Shown here one piece after another: positions 9,532 through 16,782 of a DNA stretch of 64,000 bases. Position numbers and translations under genes: made by a program. The stretch is from Caenimonas soli (GTDB taxonomy: Bacteria > Pseudomonadota > Gammaproteobacteria > Burkholderiales > Burkholderiaceae_C). Where the stretch lies: NCBI RefSeq assembly GCF_013155545.1, contig NZ_JABJVV010000021.1, positions 1 to 64,000 on the forward strand, read 5' to 3'. Position 1 is the stretch's first letter. Each line of letters starts with the position of its first letter. A model generated the notes under the pieces. That model was given only the letters and a program-made list of their open reading frames with translations, made no database searches and was not told where the DNA came from.

Positions 9532-10380
9532 CTATTTGAATATCACCGTCTTGTGGCCGTTCAGCAGCACCCGGTGTTCGCTGTGCCATTTGACGGCGCG
9601 GGCCAGTACCCGGCTTTCAGTGTCCTTGCCGCGGGCCACCAGGTGTTCCGCGGTGTCCTTGTGCTCCACCCGCGTCACGTCCTGTTCGATGATGGGCCCC
9701 TCGTCCAGGTCGGAGGTGACGTAGTGAGCGGTGGCGCCAATCACCTTCACGCCGCGATCGTGGGCCTGATGGTAGGGCTTGGCGCCCTTGAAGCTGGGCA
9801 GCATGCTGTGATGGATGTTGATCGCGCGGCCGGCCAGCTTGCGGCACAGGTCGTCCGACAGGATCTGCATGTAGCGGGCCAGCACCACCAGCTCCGCGCC
9901 CTCGGCCTCGATCACTTCGTATTGCCGGGCCTCGGCCTGCGCCTTGGTGGCGGAGGTGACGGGGATATGGTGGAAAGGCACGTTGTAGCTCGCCGCCAAC
10001 TGGTAGAAATCCCGATGGTTGCTGATGATGGCGCGCACGTCCAGTGGCAGCAGCCCGCTTTTCCAGCGGAACAGCAGGTCGTTCAGGCAATGGCCGTCAC
10101 GGCTGACCATCAGCACGGTGCGCATGTTCGATTCGGTGGAGTGCAGCTTCCAGGCCATCTTGAACGGCTCGGCGAAGAACTTCAGCTGGAGCTTGAGATC
10201 GTCGAAGGTGAGCTGGTCGCACGCGAACTGGACGCGCATGAAGAACAGGCCGGTGTCGTGGTCGTTGTACTGGGCCGCTTCTTCGATGTTGCCGCCGCGC
10301 TCCAGCAGGAAGCCGGACACGGCGTGCACGATGCCCGGCCGGTCCGGGCAGGAAAGGGTCAGGATATAAGCGTGGTTCAT
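9532..10380 (-). CDS. purU: Formyltetrahydrofolate deformylase
   Basis: A 282-residue PurU that hydrolyses 10-formyl-THF to THF and formate, balancing the one-carbon pool and supplying formate for PurT. An N-terminal ACT-like regulatory domain (residues 1-80, LTLSCPDRPGIVHAVSGFL) precedes a formyltransferase fold (85-282) with the catalytic Asn-His segment INIHHSMLPSFKG and the Asp in TSDLDEGPII. The start at 10380 gives a normal length for the family. An open frame on the same strand continues far upstream to 11796, but that part is antisense to the aminotransferase gene and not coding. It is divergent from the aminotransferase, with 87 bases between. Confidence 0.95.
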   Translation of the reverse strand: MNHAYILTLSCPDRPGIVHAVSGFLLERGGNIEEAAQYNDHDTGLFFMRVQFACDQLTFDDLKLQLKFFAEPFKMAWKLHSTESNMRTVLMVSRDGHCLNDLLFRWKSGLLPLDVRAIISNHRDFYQLAASYNVPFHHIPVTSATKAQAEARQYEVIEAEGAELVVLARYMQILSDDLCRKLAGRAINIHHSMLPSFKGAKPYHQAHDRGVKVIGATAHYVTSDLDEGPIIEQDVTRVEHKDTAEHLVARGKDTESRVLARAVKWHSEHRVLLNGHKTVIFK

Positions 10381-10467
10381 ACAGGGTGAATTGTCGCAGG
10401 AGCGCCCGGCTTCCTGCAGAGCGCGCCGGCCGGTGCCAAAATGCCCTTTTGCTGTTTTGGAGACCCC

Positions 10468-11802
10468 ATGGCCTACAACGACTTCAACATGGATCACCAC
10501 TGGTTGCCCTTCACGCCCAACCGCCATTTCCGCAAGGACCCCCGCATCTTCGTCGCAGCCGACGGCATGGACTTCACCACCCACGACGGCAAGAAGGTCG
10601 TGGACGGCATCTCCAGCCTGTGGTGTGTGGGCGCGGGCCACAACCGCAAGCCCATTAACGAAGCCATCAAGAAGCAGCTGGACACCCTGGACTACGGCAC
10701 CGCGTTCCAGGCCTCCAACGACCAGGCGTTCAAGGCCGCCGAGATGATCGCCGCGATGGCGCCGGGCGACCTGAACAAGGTGCTGTTCTGCAATTCCGGC
10801 TCCGAAGCTGCGGACACCTCGTTGAAGGTGGCGCTGGCCTATCACCGCGCCCGCGGCGAAGGCCACCGCAACGTCTTCATCGGCCGCGAGAAGGGCTACC
10901 ACGGCGTCGGCTTCGGCGGCATGAGCGTGGGCGGCATACCGGCCAACCGCAAGGTGTACGGCAGCGCCTTCCTGCCGCGCGTGGATCACCTGCGCTTCAT
11001 CCACGATCCGGTCAACAACGCCTTCATCCACAACCGCGAACCGGTCTGGCAGGAGGACATCCTGCTCGAGCTGGAGAACCGCATCCTGCCGCTGCACGAC
11101 CCGTCGAACGTGGCCGCGATCATCGTCGAGCCGGTGGCCGGCAGCGCCGGCTGGTACCTGCCACCGCAGGGTTACCTCAAGCGCCTGCGCGAGATCTGCG
11201 ACAAGCACGGCATCCTGCTGATCTTCGACGAGGTGATCACCGGTTTCGGACGCATGGGCACCAACTTCGCGGCCGACTACTACGGCGTGGTGCCCGACAT
11301 GCTCAACTTCGCCAAATGCGTGACCAACGGCGTGATCCCGCTGGGTGGCGTGATCTGCCGCGACAAGCTGTACGACGCCATGATGAAGACCGACGCGCCC
11401 GAGCACGTGATCGAGTTCTTCCACGGCTACACCTACTCGGGCCATCCCGTCGCCTGCGCAGGGGCGATCGCGACGCTCGAGCTGTACAAGCAGGAGAACC
11501 TGTTCCAGCGCGCCGGCGAAATGGGCAAGGTGCTGGGCGATGCATTCCACAGCGTCTTCAAGGGCCTGCCCAACGTGATCGGCATCCGCAGCCTGGGCCT
11601 GGCGGCCGCGGTGGAACTGGCGCCCATCGCCGGCTCCCCGGGCAAGCGCGCCTACGACATCTTCGTGGACTGCTTCCACAAGGGCGCGCTGATTCGGCCT
11701 GCGGGCGATGTGTTGGTGATCGCGCCGCCGTACATCGTCGAGAAGGCGCATATCGACACGCTGGTCAATACATTGGCCGACTCGATCAGGAAGCACGCCT
11801 GA
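10468..11802 (+). CDS. Omega-amino acid:pyruvate aminotransferase (class III)
   Basis: A 444-residue PLP enzyme of aminotransferase class III, of the beta-alanine/omega-amino acid:pyruvate group. Features are SSLWCVGAGHNRKPI near the N-terminus, NSGSEAADTSLKVALAYHRA (PLP phosphate cup), D254 in IFDEVITGFGR, and the Schiff-base lysine K283 in NFAKCVTNGVIPLGGV. It probably moves amino groups from beta-alanine, taurine or similar omega-amines to pyruvate in the cytosol. The start is the ATG at 10468 (MAYNDFN), preceded by GGAGA; an in-frame ATG at 10441 is less well placed. The 3' end overlaps the convergent lipoprotein gene by 17 bases. Confidence 0.9.
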   Translation: MAYNDFNMDHHWLPFTPNRHFRKDPRIFVAADGMDFTTHDGKKVVDGISSLWCVGAGHNRKPINEAIKKQLDTLDYGTAFQASNDQAFKAAEMIAAMAPGDLNKVLFCNSGSEAADTSLKVALAYHRARGEGHRNVFIGREKGYHGVGFGGMSVGGIPANRKVYGSAFLPRVDHLRFIHDPVNNAFIHNREPVWQEDILLELENRILPLHDPSNVAAIIVEPVAGSAGWYLPPQGYLKRLREICDKHGILLIFDEVITGFGRMGTNFAADYYGVVPDMLNFAKCVTNGVIPLGGVICRDKLYDAMMKTDAPEHVIEFFHGYTYSGHPVACAGAIATLELYKQENLFQRAGEMGKVLGDAFHSVFKGLPNVIGIRSLGLAAAVELAPIAGSPGKRAYDIFVDCFHKGALIRPAGDVLVIAPPYIVEKAHIDTLVNTLADSIRKHA

Positions 11803-12505
11803 TCATCTGGCGCCGCAAGTCCTCGCAGTAGTCTTTTTTGGGGGGCTGCGGGGCGTGCGTCCGGGAATCGACCCGCAGCGAGGGCGGCAGGTGCCGTGGC
11901 ACCCCCAGCGCCGGGTCGACATGGGCGGCGCCCGCCAGCAAGACAGCGGTCTTGCCCGCAACGGCGGCCTGGACCAGCGTTTGCGCCATGGCGCGGTCGC
12001 GTGCGATCTGCACCCGTGTCATTGGTCCGATTTGCGCTTCCGGCAACAGCCCGCAATGGCCCAGGCGCACGGCCTGCTGCTGGGCCTTCAGCGCCGGCCC
12101 GGGCAGCAGGCTGTCGAGGGCGGCATCGGCCATCACGGCGCGCAAGCTGGGGCGCGGTAGGTTCGCGCCGACCACCGGCACACCCGCAGCGATCGCGGCC
12201 ATCACTGCCGGGCCATAGGCTTGCCAGGACCAGGCGTGCTCATCCCAGCGCAGGGCTGCCCGCACGGCTGACTCAGAGGCGTCGGCAGGCAACCCGGCCG
12301 TGGAAGCGCCCTGCTCGGCCATTTCCAGCGCCAGGGCCGCGAGGCTGCCCTGTGCGGCCAGGCGCTGAATGACATGGCGGTGCAATTGCTGATGCTCAGC
12401 TGCGTCATGCTGCTCGCCGAGCAGGAGCACGTCGGGTGTGGGCACGGCCAACGGCGAGGCGCAGCCGGCCAGCAGGAGCGCGGCAAGGGCGACGGTACGG
12501 TGCAT
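11786..12505 (-). CDS. ChaN-family (heme-binding) lipoprotein
   Basis: A 239-residue predicted lipoprotein. The signal peptide ends in the lipobox LAGC, with Cys15 as the lipidation site. The body resembles the ChaN/DUF399 family: VLLLGEQHDAAEHQQLHRHVIQ (the family GExHDNxxHH-type motif) and, near the C-terminus, LLAGAAHVDPALGVPRHL. Family members bind heme in the periplasm or outer membrane and are tied to iron uptake. No heme-uptake gene is adjacent here. The gene converges on the aminotransferase gene and is divergent from the AbrB-family gene with 23 bases between. Confidence 0.75.
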   Translation of the reverse strand: MHRTVALAALLLAGCASPLAVPTPDVLLLGEQHDAAEHQQLHRHVIQRLAAQGSLAALALEMAEQGASTAGLPADASESAVRAALRWDEHAWSWQAYGPAVMAAIAAGVPVVGANLPRPSLRAVMADAALDSLLPGPALKAQQQAVRLGHCGLLPEAQIGPMTRVQIARDRAMAQTLVQAAVAGKTAVLLAGAAHVDPALGVPRHLPPSLRVDSRTHAPQPPKKDYCEDLRRQMIRRAS

Positions 12506-12528
12506 GCAACGATACTAATGCCTCGCGC

Positions 12529-13584
12529 ATGACCTCGACTCTTCCTTTCCGCGTCACCCTGACCTTGCTGCTGGCCTTGGGCGCCGCATTGGCGTGCCAA
12601 GCCCTGCGCACGCCGATTCCCTGGATGCTCGGCCCCCTGCTAGCCACTTCGATCGCATCCATACTGGGCTGGCCCACGCGCAGCCTGGCCCCGCTTCGCA
12701 ACCTCGGCCAGTGGGTCATCGGTTGCGCCCTGGGCCTGCACTTCACGCCCCAGGTCACGGCTTTGGTGGCCAGCCTGTGGTGGGCCATCTTGCTGGCCAT
12801 CGTCTGGGCGCTCGCGCTGGGATGGGCGTTCGGCTGCTGGCTGGACCGCGGCCATGGCGGCCGCATGGGCGTATCACGGGAACACCAGCGGGCTACCAGC
12901 TATTTCGCGGGGGCGATAGGCGGCGCATCCGAAATGACCTTGCTCGCCGAACGCGCAGGGGCCCGCACCGACTTGGTGGCCGCATCGCACAGCCTTCGCC
13001 TGCTGGTCGTTACCCTCACCGTGCCCTTTGCCCTGACCCTGAGCGGCTTGCACGGTCTGGACGCGACGCTGCCCGGCTCGCGCCAAGTCAACCTGCCGGG
13101 CCTGGCCTGGCTGGCCGCCGCCACGGGCGCAGGCGCGTGGCTCATGCAACGCACCGGGCGAGCCAACCCGTGGTTCATGGGGGCCCTGCTGGCCGCGATG
13201 GCGTTGACGATGGCGAGCGTGGAGCTGTCGGCGCTGCCGGGATTCGTGACCAACGCCGCCCAGTTGCTGATCGGGGTCAGCCTGGGGGTGCGGTTTTCAG
13301 CCGAGTTCGTGCGCACTGCGCCCCGCTGGCTGGCTTCGGTGGCGCTGGGGACGGTGGTGATGACTGTCTTGTGTGCCGGGATGGCGGCCCTGCTGGCTTG
13401 GCTGACGGGCCTGCATTGGGCGACGATGGTCTTGGGAACCTCGCCCGGGGGCATCGCCGAGATGGCCATCACTGCGAAAGTGCTGCAGCTCGGCGTGCCG
13501 GTGGTCACTGCGTTTCAGGTCTGTCGCCTGGTTTCCGTGTTGCTCCTGGTCGAACCCCTGTATCGGCTGGGCTGGATGCGTTGA
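12529..13584 (+). CDS. AbrB-family integral membrane protein
   Basis: A 351-residue, very hydrophobic protein with about ten predicted membrane segments in two related halves. The halves carry matching motifs, TPIPWMLGPLLATSI near the N-terminus and ANPWFMGALLAAMAL mid-protein, and the second half has GTSPGGIAEMAITAK. This is the Pfam AbrB membrane family, sometimes mislabelled 'ammonia monooxygenase' or 'AbrB transcriptional regulator'; it is unrelated to the Bacillus AbrB DNA-binding protein. The function is unknown, probably transport. The start is the ATG at 12529, leaving 23 bases to the divergent ChaN-like gene. Confidence 0.82.
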   Translation: MTSTLPFRVTLTLLLALGAALACQALRTPIPWMLGPLLATSIASILGWPTRSLAPLRNLGQWVIGCALGLHFTPQVTALVASLWWAILLAIVWALALGWAFGCWLDRGHGGRMGVSREHQRATSYFAGAIGGASEMTLLAERAGARTDLVAASHSLRLLVVTLTVPFALTLSGLHGLDATLPGSRQVNLPGLAWLAAATGAGAWLMQRTGRANPWFMGALLAAMALTMASVELSALPGFVTNAAQLLIGVSLGVRFSAEFVRTAPRWLASVALGTVVMTVLCAGMAALLAWLTGLHWATMVLGTSPGGIAEMAITAKVLQLGVPVVTAFQVCRLVSVLLLVEPLYRLGWMR

Positions 13585-13588
13585 GGCG

Positions 13589-13861
13589 TCAGTGCATGAC
13601 CAGCGGGTTTTGCGCCAGTTCGGCGTAGCCGTCCAGAGTTTCCTCGACCTCTTCCTGGGTGGGCGTGTTCAGTTGCCAGGCGTTGATCTGGCGCTGGAAA
13701 GCCTCGGCCCAGGAGCCGTCGAGATAAACCTCCTTGTTGGAGCGCTTATCGACGATCTCGAACCCATGCCTGGCAATGCGGGGGGCGGGTTCGCCCTCGG
13801 CCGGTTCATTGGCCTGCATGTGCACGACGACGAACGCGTCGGAGTCATAGAGCATTTGCAT
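13589..13861 (-). CDS. DUF3567 small protein
   Basis: A 90-residue acidic cytosolic protein (MQMLYDSDAFVVVHM at the start, EVYLDGSWAEAF mid-protein) matching the DUF3567 (BTH_I0359-like) family, which is widespread in Burkholderiales and of unknown function. I chose the ATG at 13861, which has an upstream AAAGGAAA ribosome-binding site, over the longer frame to 13939. It stops 4 bases from the AbrB-family gene stop (convergent). The 103 bases upstream to the DUF3108 stop hold no other gene. Confidence 0.75.
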   Translation of the reverse strand: MQMLYDSDAFVVVHMQANEPAEGEPAPRIARHGFEIVDKRSNKEVYLDGSWAEAFQRQINAWQLNTPTQEEVEETLDGYAELAQNPLVMH

Positions 13862-13964
13862 GGTGGTTTCCTTTGCCACTTTACATAGCAACGTTTGAGC
13901 CGGTTTCAAGGAGGACCGGGATAACGCTGGAACCTCCATAGCTCCAGATTAGGCAGTACGCGGC

Positions 13965-14900
13965 TCAGTCCCTGTCGGTGGAGGACCACTGCTGATCCAG
14001 CCAATCTCCGTTGGGCTGTGTCAGACGCAGGCGCACGGGGACGTAAGCCATCCCGGGAGCCAGCCAGAGCTCTACCTTGAGGTCGAACTCCTTGCGCGGG
14101 TTGCGAGTCAGCTTGATCGTGGCGACGGCCCCGCCGGGCAGCACCAGCTGTTCCTCAACCTCGACCTTGAAAATCCAGGGCTCGGCGTCGCGGGTGCTGG
14201 CGGTCTGGATGGCAATAGTCGCCTCGGGGCCGAACTTGCCGGGGTTGCCGGCGATCAGGGCGCCAAGCTGCAGCAGCACGCTCAGCCGATCCTGGGCGCC
14301 GGGCGCCAGGGGCGCGTCGGGCCGGTTGCTGCTGAAACTCACCTTGCCCTGGTCGCGCTGGAAGTGAGCCGCTTCCTCGCTGCGGCCCTTGTCCGAAAAG
14401 CGCAGGGGCGCCAAGCCATCGGCCGTGATGCTGCCGGTGCTTCGCTGGGTGCGCGTGGGCAGCAAGGGCGCGCTGACTTCGAGATGGGCTTCGTAGCGCT
14501 CGCCGTCGTGGCGCCACAGCAATTCGCCCTTTCCCTGCCAGAGCTGGTTGCGGCTGTGGGCGGACACCTGGTAGTGCAGCCGCACGGAGCCGGGCACGGC
14601 GAACGACGCCTGCGGGGCGGCTTCGTGCTGCGCCGCCGATACCGGCGCCTGTTCCAGCAAGGGCGCTGCTTCAGGAGCGCGCGGACGCTTCGGTGTCGCA
14701 AGCACCGGCGGCAGGGGCTCAGGCGCCGCTGTCGGCGCAGGCGGCGCCGCGGTGATGGTGCGCGTGAACAAGGCGTGCGTTGCCAGCGGATTGGCCAGCT
14801 GCAAGGGGCCCGGACCGGCCCGCAAGATCAGCAGGTGGGCCGCCAGCACGGCCACCGCTACTGCCAGCAGCGGCCGCCATGGCGCGCCCGCGGGGTTCAC
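13965..14900 (-). CDS. DUF3108 envelope protein
   Basis: A 311-residue protein. A GTG start at 14900 overlaps the iclR stop (GTGA). A single hydrophobic N-terminal segment (residues about 13-27) is followed by a Pro/Ala-rich linker (about 45-100) and then a DUF3108 beta-rich domain (about 110-311) with WLAPGMAYVPVRLRLTQPNGD near the C-terminus. Family members are periplasmic or envelope-anchored and of unknown function. No ATG start is seen in frame close by, so the GTG rests on the overlap and on the membrane anchor lying just after it. Coupling to a transcription regulator is unusual. Confidence 0.75.
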   Translation of the reverse strand: MNPAGAPWRPLLAVAVAVLAAHLLILRAGPGPLQLANPLATHALFTRTITAAPPAPTAAPEPLPPVLATPKRPRAPEAAPLLEQAPVSAAQHEAAPQASFAVPGSVRLHYQVSAHSRNQLWQGKGELLWRHDGERYEAHLEVSAPLLPTRTQRSTGSITADGLAPLRFSDKGRSEEAAHFQRDQGKVSFSSNRPDAPLAPGAQDRLSVLLQLGALIAGNPGKFGPEATIAIQTASTRDAEPWIFKVEVEEQLVLPGGAVATIKLTRNPRKEFDLKVELWLAPGMAYVPVRLRLTQPNGDWLDQQWSSTDRD

Positions 14901-15673
14901 CCCGCATACCCCAGGTCGCTGGATAACTGGCGCGCGGCGGCGCGCAGCGGCCGGTCCACGGCGCCGTCCCACTCGGGATCGAAGGTGCCGGTCGGCCCGA
15001 GCGCGACGATGCCCAGCGCGATATGGCCGTCCGAATCGAATACCGGCACGCAAAAGCCCACGATGCCGGGCAACAACGTGTCGACCACCCGCGCCGCGCC
15101 GCGCTGGCGCACGTCGTCGAGCATGGCCCGCGCTTCGGTCAACGAGGCGGGCACGTCGCCGCGGCCCTGTTTCTGGGCCCTGGCGATTTCGTCCTTGAGC
15201 AGGGGCGTGATCGCTTCCTTGGACAGGTAGGCGGCGAAGCAGCGGCCGGTCGCGGACGACAGCAGCGGCATCACGTCGCCCAGGCGCAGGTTCACCGTGA
15301 CGGCCTGCGGCGACTCCTCCCAGTGCACGATGGTGGGTCCGTGGTTGCCCCACACGGCCAGCGCCAGCGTGTGGCCGACCTTTTCCATCAGGGGTGCGAT
15401 GCGCTCGCGCGCCAGCTTGACGGCGTCCAGCCGGGACAGCGAAGCCAGTCCCAGCTTGAGCGAAGCCGGCCCCAGGTCGTAGCGGGTGCTGGAGGCATCC
15501 TGCACCACCAGCTGCAGCCGCTGGAAGCTGACCAGATAGCGGTGGGCTTTGGCGGCGCTCATGCCGGCGGCAGCGGCCAGGTCGCGCAGCATCAAGGGCC
15601 CGGCCGCCCTGGACAGGACTTCGAGCAGGCCAAAGCCCACCTCGACGGATTGAATCCCGGCGCGTTCCTTCAT
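14897..15673 (-). CDS. IclR-family transcriptional regulator
   Basis: A 258-residue IclR-type regulator. The N-terminal winged HTH (SVEVGFGLLEVLSRAAGPL, then LRDLAAAAGMSAAKAHRYL; residues about 8-70) precedes the GAF-like effector domain (about 80-250) with RCFAAYLSKE and GIVGFCVPVFDSDGHI. Regulators of this family usually control adjacent catabolic genes. This one is divergent from the fumarylacetoacetate-hydrolase-family/OPT pair, and the 98-bp intergenic region holds a large dyad (15721-15749), so it probably regulates them. The effector is unknown. It is translationally coupled to the DUF3108 gene downstream. Confidence 0.88.
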   Translation of the reverse strand: MKERAGIQSVEVGFGLLEVLSRAAGPLMLRDLAAAAGMSAAKAHRYLVSFQRLQLVVQDASSTRYDLGPASLKLGLASLSRLDAVKLARERIAPLMEKVGHTLALAVWGNHGPTIVHWEESPQAVTVNLRLGDVMPLLSSATGRCFAAYLSKEAITPLLKDEIARAQKQGRGDVPASLTEARAMLDDVRQRGAARVVDTLLPGIVGFCVPVFDSDGHIALGIVALGPTGTFDPEWDGAVDRPLRAAARQLSSDLGYAG

Positions 15674-15720
15674 TCCCGGCGGCTTCCTGTAGAATTACGA
15701 TTAGGTAAATTCATTTCACA

Positions 15721-15749
15721 ATGCGTAACGTCCTCGGACTCTAACGCAT
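15721..15749. promoter_or_regulatory. Nested dyad, candidate IclR operator
   Basis: Outer arms ATGCGT (15721-15726) and ACGCAT (15744-15749) are perfect inverted repeats, and inner arms GTCC/GGAC share almost the same centre. The dyad lies between the divergent iclR and fumarylacetoacetate-hydrolase-family starts, 23 bases before the latter. A second, imperfect palindrome (GTAAATTCATTTCAC, 15705-15719) abuts it. Binding by the adjacent IclR protein is inference. Confidence 0.45.
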
Positions 15750-15771
15750 ACAACCCGACGGGGCAAATTAC

Positions 15772-16782
15772 ATGAAGCTCGCTACCTACAAGGACGGTTC
15801 GCGCGACGGCCAGCTGGTCGTGGTTTCGCGTGACATGAGCACCGCGCATTATGCGACCGGCATCGCCGGCAAGCTGCAGCAGGTGCTGGACGACTGGGGC
15901 TTCCTGTCGCCGCAATTGCAGGACCTGTACGAGACCCTCAACAACGGCAAGACGCGCCATGCCTTTCCGTTCGATCCCGCCCTGTGCATGGCGCCGTTGC
16001 CGCGCGCCTACCAGTGGGCCGACGGCTCGGCCTACATCAACCATGTGGAGCTGGTGCGCGCGGCGCGCAGCAGCGAGGTGCCGGAGAGCTTCTACACCGA
16101 CCCGCTGATGTACCAGGGCGGCAGCGACGACTTCCTGGGGCCCTGCGACGACGTGATCGTGCCCAAGGAAGAATACGGGATCGACTTCGAGGCCGAGATC
16201 GCCGTGATCACCGGCGACGTGCCGATGACCGCGACGCCGGAGCAGGCGCTGGACGGCATCCGCCTGGTGATGATCGCCAACGACGTCTCGCTGCGCAACC
16301 TGATTCCGGCCGAACTGGCCAAGGGCTTCGGCTTCTTCCAGAGCAAGCCCGCCACGGCCTTCAGCCCGGTTGCCGTCACGCTCGACGAACTCGGCGACGC
16401 CTGGGACCAGGGCCGGCTGCACCTCACGCTGCAAAGCATTTGGAACGGCCGCAAGGTCGGCATGTGCGAGGCCGGCCCCGAGATGACTTTCCACTTCGGC
16501 CAGCTGATCGCCCACATCTGCAAGACGCGCAATGTGCGCGCCGGCAGCATCGTCGGCTCGGGCACCGTGAGCAACAAGGGCGTGCCGCGCGCCGACGGCA
16601 AGACCGACTGGCCAAAGGGCTACAGCTGCATCGCCGAGAAGCGCGCGATCGAAACCATCCTGGACGGCAAGCCCACGACCGAATTCATGAAGTTCGGCGA
16701 CACCATCAAGATCGAGATGAAGGGCAAGGACGGCCAGAGCGTCTTCGGCGCCATCGACCAGAAGATCGCGCCGCTGCCGTGA
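15772..16782 (+). CDS. Fumarylacetoacetate hydrolase family protein
   Basis: A 336-residue FAH-family enzyme with the C-terminal beta-fold characteristic of metal-dependent hydrolases of 2,4-diketo acids. Visible motifs are YGIDFEAEIAVITGDVPM (metal-ligand Glu residues), VMIANDVSLRN, KGFGFFQSKPATAFSP and GSIVGSGTVSNKG. Possible substrates are fumarylacetoacetate from homogentisate or another ring-cleavage or acylpyruvate product; no homogentisate dioxygenase is adjacent, so this is open. The start is the ATG at 15772. The stop overlaps the OPT transporter start (GTGA), so the two proteins are probably made together, and the divergent IclR gene is the likely regulator. Confidence 0.85.
   Translation: MKLATYKDGSRDGQLVVVSRDMSTAHYATGIAGKLQQVLDDWGFLSPQLQDLYETLNNGKTRHAFPFDPALCMAPLPRAYQWADGSAYINHVELVRAARSSEVPESFYTDPLMYQGGSDDFLGPCDDVIVPKEEYGIDFEAEIAVITGDVPMTATPEQALDGIRLVMIANDVSLRNLIPAELAKGFGFFQSKPATAFSPVAVTLDELGDAWDQGRLHLTLQSIWNGRKVGMCEAGPEMTFHFGQLIAHICKTRNVRAGSIVGSGTVSNKGVPRADGKTDWPKGYSCIAEKRAIETILDGKPTTEFMKFGDTIKIEMKGKDGQSVFGAIDQKIAPLP

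Noticed and set aside
10381-11796. Long minus-strand open frame continuous with purU
   Set aside because: It is antisense to the clear aminotransferase gene; PurU family homology begins only at the ATG at 10380.
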